Counted from the stretch's first letter, positions 27,700-37,844 are shown. The stretch: 64,000 nt of DNA from Duganella sp. CF402 (GCF_900109645.1 NZ_FOBG01000001.1:930001-994000), one strand, 5' to 3'. The notes: a model not told the origin generated them from the letters alone. A program made the numbers and translations.

Positions 27700-28902
27700 T
27701 CACACCCGCTCGACGATAGTGGCGATGCCCATGCCGCCGCCCACGCACATGGTCACCATGCCGCGCCGCAGGTTGCGCGCTTCCAGTTCGTCGAGCAGGG
27801 TACCGAGCAGCATGCAGCCGGTGGCGCCGAGCGGGTGGCCGAGCCCGATGGAGCCGCCGTTGACATTGACCTTGTCCTCAGGGATTTCCAGCTCGTTCAT
27901 GAAGCGCAGCACCACCGAGGCGAAGGCTTCGTTTACTTCGAACAGGTCGATATCGCTGATCGACAGGCCGGCTTTCTGCAAGGCCTTGCGCGCGGCGGGC
28001 GCCGGACCGGCCAGCATGATGGTCGGCTCGCTGCCGGTGACGGCGGCGGCCACGATGCGGGCGCGCGGCTGCAATCCGATGCGTGCGCCAGCCGCCTTGC
28101 TGCCGACCAGCGCCAGCGCCGCACCATCGACGATGCCGGACGAGTTGCCGGCCGTGTGCAGGTGGTCGATCTTTTGTAGCTGCGGGTACTGGCGCAGCGC
28201 CACGCTGTCGAAGCCGGTCTGGCCGAGCGCGGCAAAAGCCGGCTGCAGGTTTTCCAGCCCATCCATCGTGGTGTTGGGCTTGATGAATTCGTCTTCGGCG
28301 AGGATGACCACGCCGTTCTGGTCGCGCACCGGCACGATGGAGCGGAAGCGGCCGGCGGCGCGCGCGGCGGCCGCCTTGTGCTGCGAGCGCAGCGCGAAGG
28401 CGTCCAGCTGTTCCCGGCGGTAGCCGTCCAGCGTGGCGATCAGGTCGGCGCCGATCCCTTGCGGGACGAAGTTGGTTTTCAGGCTGGTTTCGGGATCCTG
28501 CGTCCAGGCGCCGCCGTCCGAGCCCATCGGCACGCGCGACATGGACTCGATGCCGCCGGCCACCACCAGGTCTTCCCAGCCGGAGCGCACTTTTTGCGCG
28601 GCCAGGTTGACCGCATCCAGCCCGGAAGCGCAGAAGCGGTTCAGCTGCACGCCGGCCACTTTCCAGTCCCAGCCGGCGGCCAGCGCGGCGATCTTGGCGA
28701 TGTCGGCGCCTTGCTCGCCGATCGGCGTGACGCAACCCAGCACCACGTCGTCGACCAGTGCGGTGTCCAGCTGGTGGCGCTGTTGCAGCTCGCCCATCAG
28801 GCCGGTCAGCAGGGAAATCGGCTTGACGCTGTGCAGGCTGCCATCCTTTTTGCCCTTGCCGCGCGGGGTGCGGATGGCGTCGTAAATATACGCGTCGGTC
28901 AT
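27700..28902 (-). CDS. Acetyl-CoA C-acyltransferase (thiolase)
   Basis: A protein of 400 residues, typical for thiolases. The active-site Cys lies in [17 protein letters not shown] (about residue 89). [10 protein letters not shown] and the C-terminal [27 protein letters not shown] (His) and [10 protein letters not shown] (second Cys) motifs are present. It cleaves 3-ketoacyl-CoA with CoA or condenses acetyl-CoA units. It is most like the FadI/FadA-type beta-oxidation thiolases. It forms an operon with the downstream hydratase-like gene. A divergent acyl-CoA dehydrogenase gene lies 78 bases upstream. GGAGA precedes the ATG. Confidence 0.93.
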   Translation of the reverse strand: MTDAYIYDAIRTPRGKGKKDGSLHSVKPISLLTGLMGELQQRHQLDTALVDDVVLGCVTPIGEQGADIAKIAALAAGWDWKVAGVQLNRFCASGLDAVNLAAQKVRSGWEDLVVAGGIESMSRVPMGSDGGAWTQDPETSLKTNFVPQGIGADLIATLDGYRREQLDAFALRSQHKAAAARAAGRFRSIVPVRDQNGVVILAEDEFIKPNTTMDGLENLQPAFAALGQTGFDSVALRQYPQLQKIDHLHTAGNSSGIVDGAALALVGSKAAGARIGLQPRARIVAAAVTGSEPTIMLAGPAPAARKALQKAGLSISDIDLFEVNEAFASVVLRFMNELEIPEDKVNVNGGSIGLGHPLGATGCMLLGTLLDELEARNLRRGMVTMCVGGGMGIATIVERV

Positions 28903-28980
28903 GCGGTCTCCTTGTTGTTATGCGATTATCATAGGATATTGTTCAACAAAACAAAAAACAGCGGTTTGAACGGAGACAAA

Positions 28981-30663
28981 ATGCAGCCTTTCGATACCCA
29001 CGAAGTGCGCAATACTGTTGCGCCGTTTGCGAATATCAACCTGTTTGCGGCCGATCCGGCCTTGCAGGAAGCCTTGCAGCGCGAAGGCGCGGGCGATGCG
29101 GCCGCCTCGCTGCACGCGCTGGGCGCCGAATTGGGCAAGGCGGAAACGCTGGACCTGGCGCGTATCGCCAACCTGTACACCCCCAAGCTGCACAATTACG
29201 ACCGCGAAGGCCATCGCATCGACGAGGTGGAGTTCCATCCGTCCTGGCACCAGTTGATGGGGCTGCTCATCGGCCACGGTACGCACTCCTCGCCGTGGCA
29301 GGGCGGAGCGGGCGCGCAGGTGGCGCGGGCTGCGCGCTATCTGTTGTTCGGCCAAGTGGAAAATGGTGCGCAGTGTCCGGTCACGATGACCTACGCTTCG
29401 GTGCCGGCGCTGAAGCAGGCGCCGCGTATCGCCGCCAAATGGCTGCCGAAGATCCTGTCCAACGACTACGACCCACGCTCGCTGCCGGTCGAGCAAAAGA
29501 CCGGCGCCATCATCGGCATGGGCATGACCGAGAAGCAGGGCGGTTCGGACGTGCGCGCCAACACCACGCGCGCCGAGCCGGTGCCGCCGTCGGAAGCGCG
29601 CGCTCTGTTCGGCGACGACGGCGAGGAGGTGTTCCGCATCGTCGGCCACAAGTGGTTCTTCTCGGCGCCACAAAGCGATGCGCACCTGATCCTGGCGCAG
29701 ACCGACGAGGCGGGCAGTGCCGGGCTGTCGTGCTTCTTCCTGCCGCGCTACCTGCCCAACGGCGAGCGCAACGCGATCCGCGTGCAAAGGCTCAAGGACA
29801 AGCTCGGCAACCGCTCGAATGCATCATCGGAAGTGGAGTTCACCGGCGCCTACGGCTGGCTGATCGGCAAGCAAGGGCGCGGCATCCCGACGATTCTGGA
29901 AATGGGCGGCTATACCCGGCTCGATTGCGTGCTGGGCAGCGCCGGCACCATGCGCGCCGCGCTCACGCATGCGCTGCATCACGCGCGCCGCCGCGTGGCG
30001 TTCGGCCGACCTCTGGCGCAGCAGCCGCTGATGCAGAACGTGCTGGCCGACCTGGCGCTCGAATCAGAGGCCGCCACCGCACTGGCCATGCGCCTGGCGC
30101 GCTGCTTCGATGAGGTCCACGATCCGGCCCAGGCCATGCTGGCGCGCGTGCTGACACCGGCCGCCAAGTACTGGATCTGCAAGCGCGGTCCCGGCTTCGG
30201 CGCCGAGGCGATGGAAGTCATCGGCGGCAGCGGCTATGTGGAAGAGAGCCCGCTGGCGCGGCTGTACCGCGAACTGCCGGTCAATTCGATCTGGGAAGGT
30301 TCGGGCAATGTGATGTGCCTGGATCTCTTACGCGCATTCGCCAGGTCGCCGGAAGCGCGCGATGCGCTGGCGGCCGAACTGGCGCTGGCCGGCAGTTCGG
30401 ATATCTTCTTCGTCGCCTATCGCACCACCTTGCTGGCCGATCTGGCGCAGCAGCAGCCCGATGAATTCAGCGCGCGCGTGCTGGCCGAGCGCGTAGTGTT
30501 GGCGGTGCAGGCGGCGCTGTTGCTGCGGCACGCTCCGGTGTATGTGTCGTCGGCCTTCGTCGCCTCACGTCTGAAGCGCGAGCCGGGCGGCGCTTACGGC
30601 CGCTTGCCACAGGGCCTGGAGTGCGAGGCGATTCTGGCGCGGGCGTTGCTTGAGTCAGTATAA
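28981..30663 (+). CDS. Acyl-CoA dehydrogenase, AidB-like
   Basis: A protein of 560 residues, close to AidB (about 540) and longer than ordinary acyl-CoA dehydrogenases. The AidB N-terminal region (TVAPFANINLFAADPALQEALQREG) and FHPSWHQLMGLLIGHGTHSSPW are seen. The flavin domain contains CPVTMTYASVPAL, GMGMTEKQGGSDVRANTT and HKWFFSAPQSDAHLILAQ. The C-terminal domain contains MEVIGGSGYVEESPLARLYRELPVNSIWEGSGNVMCLDLLRA. E. coli AidB is an alkylation-induced FAD protein that binds DNA, with weak isovaleryl-CoA dehydrogenase activity; whether this copy is repair-related or metabolic is open, since its neighbours are beta-oxidation genes. The frame is open for 600 bases upstream, but GGAGAC before this ATG fixes the start. 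Confidence 0.9.
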   Translation: MQPFDTHEVRNTVAPFANINLFAADPALQEALQREGAGDAAASLHALGAELGKAETLDLARIANLYTPKLHNYDREGHRIDEVEFHPSWHQLMGLLIGHGTHSSPWQGGAGAQVARAARYLLFGQVENGAQCPVTMTYASVPALKQAPRIAAKWLPKILSNDYDPRSLPVEQKTGAIIGMGMTEKQGGSDVRANTTRAEPVPPSEARALFGDDGEEVFRIVGHKWFFSAPQSDAHLILAQTDEAGSAGLSCFFLPRYLPNGERNAIRVQRLKDKLGNRSNASSEVEFTGAYGWLIGKQGRGIPTILEMGGYTRLDCVLGSAGTMRAALTHALHHARRRVAFGRPLAQQPLMQNVLADLALESEAATALAMRLARCFDEVHDPAQAMLARVLTPAAKYWICKRGPGFGAEAMEVIGGSGYVEESPLARLYRELPVNSIWEGSGNVMCLDLLRAFARSPEARDALAAELALAGSSDIFFVAYRTTLLADLAQQQPDEFSARVLAERVVLAVQAALLLRHAPVYVSSAFVASRLKREPGGAYGRLPQGLECEAILARALLESV

Positions 30664-30698
30664 TGCGCTGTAAAATCCATCTAAAAAGAGCATAAAGA

Positions 30699-31349
30699 AT
30701 GAAACAAGATCCGCGTTTTCCTAACCTGTTCATCACCGACCACCCGCTGATCCAGCACAAGCTGAGCCACATGCGCGCCAAGGACACGTCGACCCGTACC
30801 TTCCGCGACCTGCTCAAGGAAATCACGCTATTGATGGGTTACGAGATCACCCGCGACCTGCCGCTGACCACCCGCACCATCGAAACCCCGCTGATGACCA
30901 TCGACGCGCCGGTGATTGCCGGCCGCAAGCTGGCCATCGTGCCGATCCTGCGCGCCGGTATCGGCATGAGCGACGGCCTGCTGGATCTGGTGCCGTCGGC
31001 CCGCGTTGGCCACATCGGCGTGTTCCGCGATCCTGAAACGCACCAGCCGGTAGAGTATCTGGTGCGCCTGCCGGACACCGTTGAACGTACCTTCATCCTG
31101 TGCGACCCGATGGTTGCCACCGGCAATTCCGCCGTCCACGCTGTCGACGTGCTGAAAAAGCGCGGCGTCACCGACGATCAGATCATCTTCCTGGCGCTGG
31201 TCGCCGCGCCGGAAGGCGTCACCGTGTTCCAGAACGCGCATCCGAACGTGAAGCTGTACTGCGCCTCGCTCGATTCGCACCTGAACGATCATGCCTACAT
31301 CATCCCTGGCCTGGGCGACGCCGGCGACCGCATCTTCGGTACCAAGTAA
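30699..31349 (+). CDS. upp: Uracil phosphoribosyltransferase
   Basis: A protein of 216 residues. It has [12 protein letters not shown], the [26 protein letters not shown] loop, the PRPP-binding [22 protein letters not shown] (about 130-150), and the C-terminal uracil-binding stretch [17 protein letters not shown]. It converts uracil plus PRPP to UMP in pyrimidine salvage. A TATAAT (30659-30664) overlaps the stop of the preceding gene and may be its -10 box, although the -35 is poor. The Hpt gene starts directly after its stop. Confidence 0.97.
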   Translation: MKQDPRFPNLFITDHPLIQHKLSHMRAKDTSTRTFRDLLKEITLLMGYEITRDLPLTTRTIETPLMTIDAPVIAGRKLAIVPILRAGIGMSDGLLDLVPSARVGHIGVFRDPETHQPVEYLVRLPDTVERTFILCDPMVATGNSAVHAVDVLKKRGVTDDQIIFLALVAAPEGVTVFQNAHPNVKLYCASLDSHLNDHAYIIPGLGDAGDRIFGTK

Positions 31350-31703
31350 ATGGCGACGCCCGTCGACCCCGACTTCCGCGCGCGGCTGGCGGCGCTGAAC
31401 GACAAGTTCGCCGCCACCGTGCCGGGCACGCTCGACAAGATCCGTACTGCGCTGGCTGCGTGTCTGGCCAGCGGAGAGCCGCCGTCGCAGGATGCGCTGC
31501 ACCAGCTGCATGAAGTGCTGCACGGCGTGGCCGGATCGGCCGGCACCTTTGGCTTCACCGTGTTCGGCCAGGAAGCGCGCCGCATTGAGCAGATGGTGCG
31601 CGGCGTATTGAATACCGGCGAAAGCTGGGCGCCGGTGGTGCCAGAAGTGGAAAAATTGCTACAGTGGGCTGCTCGCGACGCCAAATCAAGCCAATACGAT
31701 TGA
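31350..31703 (+). CDS. Small Hpt (histidine phosphotransfer) domain protein
   Basis: A helical protein of 117 residues. The phosphoacceptor motif is HEVLHGVAGSAGTFGF, where the His of LHGVAGSA (about residue 58) would be phosphorylated. The rest (EARRIEQMVRGVL) fits the second helix hairpin of an Hpt domain. Hpt proteins relay phosphate between a hybrid kinase and a response regulator. It starts immediately at the upp stop (TAA-ATG) with no gap and so depends on upp transcription. No kinase or regulator is adjacent; its partners are unknown. Confidence 0.8.
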   Translation: MATPVDPDFRARLAALNDKFAATVPGTLDKIRTALAACLASGEPPSQDALHQLHEVLHGVAGSAGTFGFTVFGQEARRIEQMVRGVLNTGESWAPVVPEVEKLLQWAARDAKSSQYD

Positions 31704-31832
31704 TCTAGCTCAAAGCATGCGGTATTTTGTTGTCTACCATGACACATATACCCGGATGCGAACGGTTTCTACCAAAAAATGCGACGGTTTGCATTTATTT
31801 TCGTGAAAACGTGCTTTTCTCTCGTAAATGGG

Positions 31833-31838
31833 TATAAT
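31833..31838 (+). promoter_or_regulatory. -10 box of the cold-shock gene
   Basis: TATAAT, about 100 bases upstream of the start codon. The -35 position is poor. It implies a 5' leader of about 93 bases, in keeping with the long leaders of cspA-type genes. The rest of 31704-31830 shows no gene. Confidence 0.5.
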
Positions 31839-31937
31839 GCGGGATCGTTTAGATTCAAGAGTAGTGCAGTATGTTCTTTCTTGCCTCAAAAACGATATCA
31901 CGGGCGCAAGCCCAAATTAACTGAAATAGGAATTGTA

Positions 31938-32141
31938 ATGGCAACTGGTATCGTAAAATGGTTCAATGATTCGAAGGGTTTTGGCTTCATTACCCCTGAC
32001 GAAGGCGGCGAAGATCTGTTCGCTCACTTCTCGGCGATTCAAACCGCAGGCTTCAAATCCCTGCAAGAGAACCAACGTGTTTCTTTCGAAGTAACCGCCG
32101 GCCCTAAAGGCAAGCAAGCTTCGAACATTCAGCCTATCTAA
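31938..32141 (+). CDS. Cold-shock protein, CspA family
   Basis: A protein of 67 residues forming one OB-fold cold-shock domain. RNP1 is KGFGFITP and RNP2 is DLFAHFSAI; the start [18 protein letters not shown] is typical. These proteins bind single-stranded RNA and DNA and melt mRNA structure. AGGAATTG precedes the ATG. The open frame extends upstream to 31779, but that part has no family similarity. A strong terminator follows. Confidence 0.97.
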   Translation: MATGIVKWFNDSKGFGFITPDEGGEDLFAHFSAIQTAGFKSLQENQRVSFEVTAGPKGKQASNIQPI

Positions 32142-32164
32142 TACGCTGGATCTAACGATCAAGA

Positions 32165-32192
32165 AATCCTCGGAGTCCGAGGATTTTTTTTT
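32165..32192 (+). terminator. Intrinsic terminator of the cold-shock gene
   Basis: AATCCTCGG / CCGAGGATT inverted repeat followed by eight or more T. Confidence 0.93.
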
Positions 32193-32198
32193 GCCTGT

Positions 32199-33107
32199 CT
32201 ATTTTGCTTTGCGCCAGTAATCGGGCAGGGCGTAGCTGTGGCGCAGGAAGTCGACGAACGCCCGGATCCGCAATGGCAGGTGGCGGCGTTGCGCAAACAC
32301 CGCGTAGATATCGTTGCCCGGCGCCGCATAGTCATCCAGCACCGTTTGCAGCTTGCCGGCCTCGATCGCGCTGCCCACTTCCCACATCGAACGCCATGCC
32401 AGCCCTTTGCCGGCCAGCGCCCACTCGTGCAGCACCTGGCCGTCGTTGCAGGCCATGTTGCCGTTCACCTTCAACACCACGTTCTTGCCGCCCTCGCGGA
32501 AGGTCCAGCCGCGCTGGCTGCCTTCGCTGCTGATCGCCAGGCAGTTGTGCTTGCTCAGGTCGGCCAGCGTTTCCGGCTTGCCGTGGCGTTTGAGATAGGC
32601 TGGCGAACCGACCACCACGCGCTCGTTGTCGGCCAGCTTGACGCTGACCAGGCTGGAATCGGACAGGCTGGCGATGCGGATCGCCACATCGATGCCTTCG
32701 CCGACGATGTCCACCACGCGGTCGCTCATATTGAGCGTGACCGTGACATCGCGGTGCTCGGCCAGGAAAGAGGGCAGTAGCGGCGCCACATGCTGGCGGC
32801 CGAAGCCCGCAGGCGCCGAGATCATCAGGTGACCTGTGGCATGCGCGCTACGTTCCGACACCGCCGATTCCGCTTCTTCGAGCTCGGCGAGGATGCGCTG
32901 GCAGTCCTCAAGGAAGGCCGCACCCTCGTCGGTCAGGGCCAGTTTGCGCGTGGTGCGTTGCAGCAGCTTGACCCCGAGACGGGCCTCCAGCGCATCCAGC
33001 CGCCTGCCTATCATGGCCGGGGCAATGCCCTCGGCACGTGCAGCGGCCGAGAGCGAGCCTCGCGCCACCACCTCAACAAAAGTAGAAATCTGCCTGAATT
33101 GCCCCAT
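32199..33107 (-). CDS. LysR-type transcriptional regulator
   Basis: A protein of 302 residues. The N-terminal winged helix-turn-helix (1-60) reads MGQFRQISTFVEVVARGSLSAAARAEGIAPAMIGRRLDALEARLGVKLLQRTTRKLALTDEG in overlapping parts typical of LysR. The C-terminal effector domain (about 90-295) contains GHLMISAPAGFGRQHVAPLL and LVSVKLADNERVVVGSPAYL. This places it in the AaeR/DmlR-like branch. It is divergent from malate synthase across a 189-base gap, so it may regulate that gene or itself; the ligand is unknown. Confidence 0.92.
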   Translation of the reverse strand: MGQFRQISTFVEVVARGSLSAAARAEGIAPAMIGRRLDALEARLGVKLLQRTTRKLALTDEGAAFLEDCQRILAELEEAESAVSERSAHATGHLMISAPAGFGRQHVAPLLPSFLAEHRDVTVTLNMSDRVVDIVGEGIDVAIRIASLSDSSLVSVKLADNERVVVGSPAYLKRHGKPETLADLSKHNCLAISSEGSQRGWTFREGGKNVVLKVNGNMACNDGQVLHEWALAGKGLAWRSMWEVGSAIEAGKLQTVLDDYAAPGNDIYAVFAQRRHLPLRIRAFVDFLRHSYALPDYWRKAK

Positions 33108-33296
33108 GAATCCCTGTCTCCGTCACTTTTTACAAAAACGCATAGATGAAGTGATTTTTAATCTTGTTTGCATAACTAACGAGTGAATATACTGTAAAAC
33201 AATTCAGTGTGTAACTGAGCCGATACACTAAAAACACTGCACCGCAACAAGCATATAATTAGCTGATTCGTTGACATTTTTTTACGGAGACCACCC

Positions 33297-34895
33297 ATGA
33301 CGCAGTCCACTATCACGCTGCCAGCAGGCATGCAAATCACCGGCGACATCAAGCCGGGCTACGAAACCATCCTGACGCCGGACGCGCTGTCGCTGGTGGC
33401 CAAGCTGAGCCGCGAGTTCGAGTCGCGCCGTCAGCAACTGCTGGCGGTGCGCGTGGAGCGCGCCAAGCGCCTGGATGCCGGCGAGCGCCCGGACTTCCTG
33501 AAAGAAACCGCTCACATCCGTAACGGCGACTGGACAATCGCGCCGATCCCGAAAGCGCTGGAATGCCGCCGCGTGGAAATCACCGGCCCGGTCGAGCGCA
33601 AGATGGTCATCAACGCCCTGAACTCGGGCGCCGACAGCTACATGACCGACTTCGAAGATTCGAATTCGCCGAGCTGGGACAACCAGATCACCGGCCAGAT
33701 CAACATGAAGGACGCCGTGCGCGGCACCATCTCGCTGGAGCAGAACGGCAAGTCGTACAAGCTGAACGAAAAGACCGCCACCCTGGTGGTGCGTCCGCGC
33801 GGCTGGCACCTCGATGAAAAACACGTGCTGGTGGACGGCAAGCGCATCTCGGGCGGCATCTTCGACTTCGCGCTGTTCATGGTCCACAACGCCAAGGAGC
33901 AACTGGCACGCGGCGCCGGCCCGTACTTCTACCTGCCGAAGATGGAATCGCACCTGGAAGCGCGCCTGTGGAATGACATCTTCGTCATGACCCAGAATGA
34001 GCTGGGCCTGCCGCAAGGCACCATCAAGGCCACCGTGCTGATCGAAACCATCCTGGCCGCGTTCGAGATGGACGAAATCCTGTACGAACTGCGCGAGCAC
34101 AGCTCGGGCCTGAACGCCGGCCGCTGGGATTACATCTTCTCGTGCATCAAGAAGTTCAAGCTGGACAAGGATTTCTGCCTGGCCGACCGCGCCAAGGTCA
34201 CCATGACCGCGCCATTCATGCGTTCGTATGCCTTGCTGCTGCTGAAAACCTGCCACAAGCGCAACGCACCGGCGATCGGCGGCATGGCCGCGCTGATCCC
34301 GATCAAGAACGATCCGGAAAAGAACGAAATCGCAATGGGCGGCGTGCGCAACGACAAAGCGCGCGATGCGACCGACGGCTACGACGGCGGCTGGGTGGCG
34401 CACCCGGGCCTGGTGGACCTGGCGATGGCCGAGTTCAAGAAAGTGCTGGGCGATAAGCCGAACCAGATCGACAAGCAGCGCCTGGACGTGGAAGTGCACG
34501 CCGAACAGCTGCTGGACTTCAAACCGGAGACGCCGATCACTGAAGCCGGCCTGCGCTACAACATTAACGTCGGCATCCACTACCTGGGCAGCTGGCTGAA
34601 CGGCAACGGCTGCGTGCCGATCCACAACCTGATGGAAGATGCGGCCACCGCCGAGATCAGCCGTTCGCAGGTGTGGCAGTGGATCCGTTCGACCAAGGGT
34701 GTGCTGGATGATGGCCGCAAGGTCACCGCCGACATGGTGCGCGCGATGATTCCTGAAGAGCTGGCCAAAGTGCAGGTCACCGCGCCGGACGGCAACACGC
34801 CAGCCTACCCGCGCGCCGCGCAGATCTTCGAACAGATGTCGACCTCGGAAGCGTTTGAAGAATTCCTGACGCTGCCGCTGTACGAAGAGATTTAA
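33297..34895 (+). CDS. aceB: Malate synthase A
   Basis: A protein of 532 residues, the length of the A isoform. Signatures seen include [34 protein letters not shown] (catalytic Arg region), [56 protein letters not shown], and the C-terminal catalytic region [20 protein letters not shown]. It condenses glyoxylate and acetyl-CoA to malate in the glyoxylate bypass. Isocitrate lyase is not in the window. GGAG precedes the ATG at a 7-base distance, and a TATAAT lies at 33254-33259. Confidence 0.98.
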   Translation: MTQSTITLPAGMQITGDIKPGYETILTPDALSLVAKLSREFESRRQQLLAVRVERAKRLDAGERPDFLKETAHIRNGDWTIAPIPKALECRRVEITGPVERKMVINALNSGADSYMTDFEDSNSPSWDNQITGQINMKDAVRGTISLEQNGKSYKLNEKTATLVVRPRGWHLDEKHVLVDGKRISGGIFDFALFMVHNAKEQLARGAGPYFYLPKMESHLEARLWNDIFVMTQNELGLPQGTIKATVLIETILAAFEMDEILYELREHSSGLNAGRWDYIFSCIKKFKLDKDFCLADRAKVTMTAPFMRSYALLLLKTCHKRNAPAIGGMAALIPIKNDPEKNEIAMGGVRNDKARDATDGYDGGWVAHPGLVDLAMAEFKKVLGDKPNQIDKQRLDVEVHAEQLLDFKPETPITEAGLRYNINVGIHYLGSWLNGNGCVPIHNLMEDAATAEISRSQVWQWIRSTKGVLDDGRKVTADMVRAMIPEELAKVQVTAPDGNTPAYPRAAQIFEQMSTSEAFEEFLTLPLYEEI

Positions 34896-35702
34896 TTAGA
34901 AGTCATTCTTCCATAAACGCAGCGCGGTGAAGGTGGCAAGCGGCGTATCGATCCGATCGAGACGCCCGGCCTTCACCAGCTGTTCCGCCAGCGCCGGCTC
35001 GCGATAGCGCAAGAAGGGATTGGTCGCCTTCTCGAGGCCGATGGTGCTCGGCACGGTCGGCAGATCGTGCTCGCGCTTGTCCGTTTCCACCTTCACCCGT
35101 TCCTGCAAGGCCACATTGTCCGGATCCACCACGCGCGCAAAGCGCAGGTTGGACAGCGTGTACTCGTGCGCGCAAAACACTTGCGTGTCGTCGGGCAGCG
35201 CGGCCAGCTTGCCGAGCGAGGAAATCATCTGCGCCGGCGTGCCTTCAAACAGGCGGCCGCAGCCGCCGGCGAACAGCGTGTCGCCGCAGAACAGCCAGGT
35301 CGGCTGGTCGTCCACCGGTTCGCGCACGTAGGCGATATGGCCCATCGTGTGGCCCGGCACATCGAGCACATTCAGCTTCAGCGCCATGCCCGGCACCTCG
35401 ATGGTCTTGCCTTCGCCCACCGGCAAAGTGACCGCAGCAATGGTCTCGTTGCGCGGGCCGAAAACAGGAACCTGATAATGCTGTAATAATTCAGGAACGC
35501 CGCCGATGTGGTCAGCGTGGTGATGGGTGAGTAGAATGGCGGTGAGCTTGAGTCCATTCGCCTGCAACGCCGCCAGAATTGGCTTGGCGTCGCCGGGGTC
35601 GACTGCGGCGGCATGTGTGCCATCATGTATCAACCACAGGTAGTTGTCGCGGAATGCCGGTACCGTTAAAACACTGAGAGCTTGAGTAGAAGATATGGTC
35701 AT
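34896..35702 (-). CDS. gloB: Hydroxyacylglutathione hydrolase (glyoxalase II)
   Basis: A protein of 268 residues of the metallo-beta-lactamase fold. The metal motif is [12 protein letters not shown] (about 59-70), with further ligands in [14 protein letters not shown] and [18 protein letters not shown] and the later [13 protein letters not shown]. It hydrolyses S-lactoylglutathione to lactate and glutathione, completing methylglyoxal detoxification. It is convergent with aceB and divergent from the methyltransferase gene 20 bases away. Confidence 0.96.
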   Translation of the reverse strand: MTISSTQALSVLTVPAFRDNYLWLIHDGTHAAAVDPGDAKPILAALQANGLKLTAILLTHHHADHIGGVPELLQHYQVPVFGPRNETIAAVTLPVGEGKTIEVPGMALKLNVLDVPGHTMGHIAYVREPVDDQPTWLFCGDTLFAGGCGRLFEGTPAQMISSLGKLAALPDDTQVFCAHEYTLSNLRFARVVDPDNVALQERVKVETDKREHDLPTVPSTIGLEKATNPFLRYREPALAEQLVKAGRLDRIDTPLATFTALRLWKNDF

Positions 35703-35722
35703 TGGATCGCTAAAGGCTAAGC

Positions 35723-36487
35723 ATGGATAAGGCGGGGTCGGAGAAATCCATTATAGCGCTGGAAGGCTGGCTGCAAACGCCCGCAGGTGTGTACATGCGT
35801 GCGTGGGAACAAAGCTGTCTCGATAATTTAACAGCCGATATCTTTGGCTTCAACGCGGTGCAAATCGGCATGCCCGAAATTGATGCATTGGCTGCCAGCC
35901 GCATGCCCTACAAACTGATGGCCGACCGCAAGACCCACACCGGCCGCAGCATCGATGTTACGCTCGATTACACCGAACTGCCGTTCGCTACGCAAAGCGT
36001 GGACTTGATCGTGCTGCCGCACGTGCTGGAATTTTCCACCGATCCGCACCAGGTGCTGCGTGAGGTCGAGCGCGTGCTGATCCCGGAAGGGCAGGTCATC
36101 ATCTGCGGTTTCAATCCGGCCAGCCTATGGGGTGCGCGCCACGTGCTGCGGCGCGTCGGCGGCACCTCCTTCCTGCCGCGTACCGAAGAGTTGATCTCTA
36201 TGCCACGCATGAAAGACTGGTTAAAATTGCTGAATATGAGCGCCAGCCAGAGCCACTTCGGCTGCTACGCGCCAGCCTGTCGCACAGAAAAGTGGCTGCA
36301 TCGCTACACCTTCATGGATAATGCCGGCTCGCGCTGGTGGCCGTATCTGGGCGGCGTCTACGTCATACAAGCGGTCAAGCGCGTGAAAGGCATGCGTTTG
36401 ATCGGTCCGGCATGGACCAGGAAAGCAGCGGCCGCCCCGGTGGGCGTGCCGGTAACGAACAAAAGAAGAGAGCAGCAAGATGGATAA
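35723..36487 (+). CDS. SAM-dependent methyltransferase, type 11
   Basis: A protein of 254 residues. The usual N-terminal glycine-rich SAM loop is weak ([19 protein letters not shown]), but the downstream strand motifs [45 protein letters not shown] are typical of class I methyltransferases. The C-terminus is basic. This family commonly sits between gloB and rnhA in Burkholderiales, as here. The substrate is unknown. Its last 8 bases overlap rnhA, so the two are coupled. Confidence 0.85.
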   Translation: MDKAGSEKSIIALEGWLQTPAGVYMRAWEQSCLDNLTADIFGFNAVQIGMPEIDALAASRMPYKLMADRKTHTGRSIDVTLDYTELPFATQSVDLIVLPHVLEFSTDPHQVLREVERVLIPEGQVIICGFNPASLWGARHVLRRVGGTSFLPRTEELISMPRMKDWLKLLNMSASQSHFGCYAPACRTEKWLHRYTFMDNAGSRWWPYLGGVYVIQAVKRVKGMRLIGPAWTRKAAAAPVGVPVTNKRREQQDG

Positions 36488-36920
36488 GGTCGAAATTTTT
36501 ACCGACGGCGCATGCAAGGGCAATCCCGGCCTGGGCGGCTGGGGCGCATTGCTGGTGGCCGGCGAGGCCGAGAAGGAAATCTGCGGCGGTGCGCGCGACA
36601 CCACCAATAACCGCATGGAATTGCAAGCCGTGATTGAAGCGCTGAGCGTGCTGAAGCGGCCATGCAACGTGGTGCTGCATACCGATAGCCAGTATGTACA
36701 AAAAGGCATCAGCGAATGGATCCACGGCTGGAAGGCGCGCGGCTGGAAAACCTCGACCAAGGAGCCGGTCAAGAACGAAGACCTGTGGAAGGCGCTCGAC
36801 GCGGCGCAGCAAATGCACACCGTGGAATGGCGCTGGGTGCGCGGCCACAATGGCCATCCTGGCAACGAACGGGCCGACATGCTGGCCAATCGTGGCGTGG
36901 AAGTGGCGCGCGGCCGCTGA
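36480..36920 (+). CDS. rnhA: Ribonuclease HI
   Basis: A protein of 146 residues. The catalytic acidic residues are in [20 protein letters not shown] (Asp), [13 protein letters not shown] (Glu), [12 protein letters not shown] (Asp) and [15 protein letters not shown] (His and Asp). It cleaves the RNA strand of RNA-DNA hybrids. It overlaps the methyltransferase gene by 8 bases and precedes dnaQ, a common gene pair in proteobacteria. Confidence 0.98.
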   Translation: MDKVEIFTDGACKGNPGLGGWGALLVAGEAEKEICGGARDTTNNRMELQAVIEALSVLKRPCNVVLHTDSQYVQKGISEWIHGWKARGWKTSTKEPVKNEDLWKALDAAQQMHTVEWRWVRGHNGHPGNERADMLANRGVEVARGR

Positions 36921-36953
36921 TATACTGCGCTCTGCAATTAATTACGGAACACT

Positions 36954-37679
36954 ATGCGCCAAATCGTCCTCGATACCGAAACCACCGGTATCAACCCCAA
37001 GCTGGGCAACCGCATCCTGGAAATCGGCTGCGTTGAACTGAACAACCGCATGCTGACGGGGAATAATCTCCACTTCTACATCAACCCGGAACGGGAGTCG
37101 GAAGAGGGCGCGCTGAACGTCCACGGCCTGACCACTGAATTCCTGAGCGATAAGCCGAAGTTTCGCGAGATCGTCGACCAGCTGCGCGAGTACATCCAGG
37201 GCGCCGAAGTCATCATCCACAACGCGCCGTTCGACCTGGGCTTCCTGAACCACGAGTTCAAGCTGCTGAACCTGCCGGACTTCACCGAGCACATCGGCGG
37301 CGTGATCGATACCTTGGTGCAGGCCAAGGAACTGCATCCGGGCAAGCGCAACTCGCTGGACGCGCTGTGCGACCGCTACGGCATCTCCAACTCGCACCGC
37401 AAACTGCACGGCGCGCTGCTGGACGCGGAATTGCTGGCCGACGTCTACCTGGCCATGACGCGCGGGCAGAACAGTCTGGGCATGGATGTGGAAGAGGAAG
37501 TGGTCAATGTCGGCGAGCTGCTGGAGCCGGTGGCGCTGGCCGAGGTGATTTTCGTGCCGGCGTCGGCAGACGAACTGGCCGCGCACGCGGAAACGCTGGC
37601 GGGGCTGGACAAGGCGGTGAAAGGCCAGTGCATCTGGACTGCAGCGCTGAATCCGCCTGCGCCGCAGGAAGCTGCATAA
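36954..37679 (+). CDS. dnaQ: DNA polymerase III epsilon subunit
   Basis: A protein of 241 residues. The 3'-5' exonuclease motifs are intact: ExoI VLDTETTGINP (6-16), ExoII IIHNAPFDLGFLNHEF (about 88-103), ExoIII HRKLHGALLDAELLADVYLAM (about 145-165). The C-terminal tail binds the alpha subunit. It is the proofreading subunit of the replicative polymerase. A tRNA-Val gene follows on its own promoter. Confidence 0.97.
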   Translation: MRQIVLDTETTGINPKLGNRILEIGCVELNNRMLTGNNLHFYINPERESEEGALNVHGLTTEFLSDKPKFREIVDQLREYIQGAEVIIHNAPFDLGFLNHEFKLLNLPDFTEHIGGVIDTLVQAKELHPGKRNSLDALCDRYGISNSHRKLHGALLDAELLADVYLAMTRGQNSLGMDVEEEVVNVGELLEPVALAEVIFVPASADELAAHAETLAGLDKAVKGQCIWTAALNPPAPQEAA

Positions 37680-37686
37680 TCGGTAC

Positions 37687-37715
37687 TTGCACTTTTCGGG
37701 GGCGGGCTCTATAAT
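37687..37715 (+). promoter_or_regulatory. Promoter of tRNA-Val
   Basis: TTGCAC (37687-37692) and TATAAT (37710-37715) are separated by exactly 17 bases, just upstream of the tRNA. Confidence 0.85.
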
Positions 37716-37728
37716 GCTCGCACTCAAC

Positions 37729-37803
37729 GGGAGGTTAGCTCAGGGGTAGAGCACTGCATTCACACTGCAGGGGTCGCAAGTTCGAAACTTGCACTTCCCA
37801 CCA
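37729..37803 (+). tRNA. tRNA-Val (anticodon CAC)
   Basis: A 75-base cloverleaf with encoded CCA. The acceptor stem is GGGAGGT / ACTTCCC with one G-T pair. The D arm contains TAGCTCAGGGGTAGAGC. The anticodon stem CTGCA/TGCAG encloses the loop TTCACAC, giving anticodon CAC for GTG codons. The T arm contains GTTCGAAAC. It lies downstream of dnaQ, with its own promoter and terminator. Confidence 0.97.
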
Positions 37804-37814
37804 GAATTCAGAAA

Positions 37815-37844
37815 AAGCCGATCTTTAAACAGATCGGCTTTTTT
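37815..37844 (+). terminator. Intrinsic terminator of tRNA-Val
   Basis: AAGCCGATCT / AGATCGGCTT stem with a 6-base loop, followed by T residues. No gene is seen from here to 37983. Confidence 0.93.

Noticed and set aside
28378..28980. Upstream extension of the AidB-like gene
   Set aside because: It runs antisense through the thiolase gene, and the ATG at 28981 has a good ribosome-binding site and an AidB-like N-terminus.
37729..37803. tRNA-Val as attachment site of an integrated element
   Set aside because: No integrase, no direct repeat of the tRNA 3' end and no change in gene character were seen downstream.
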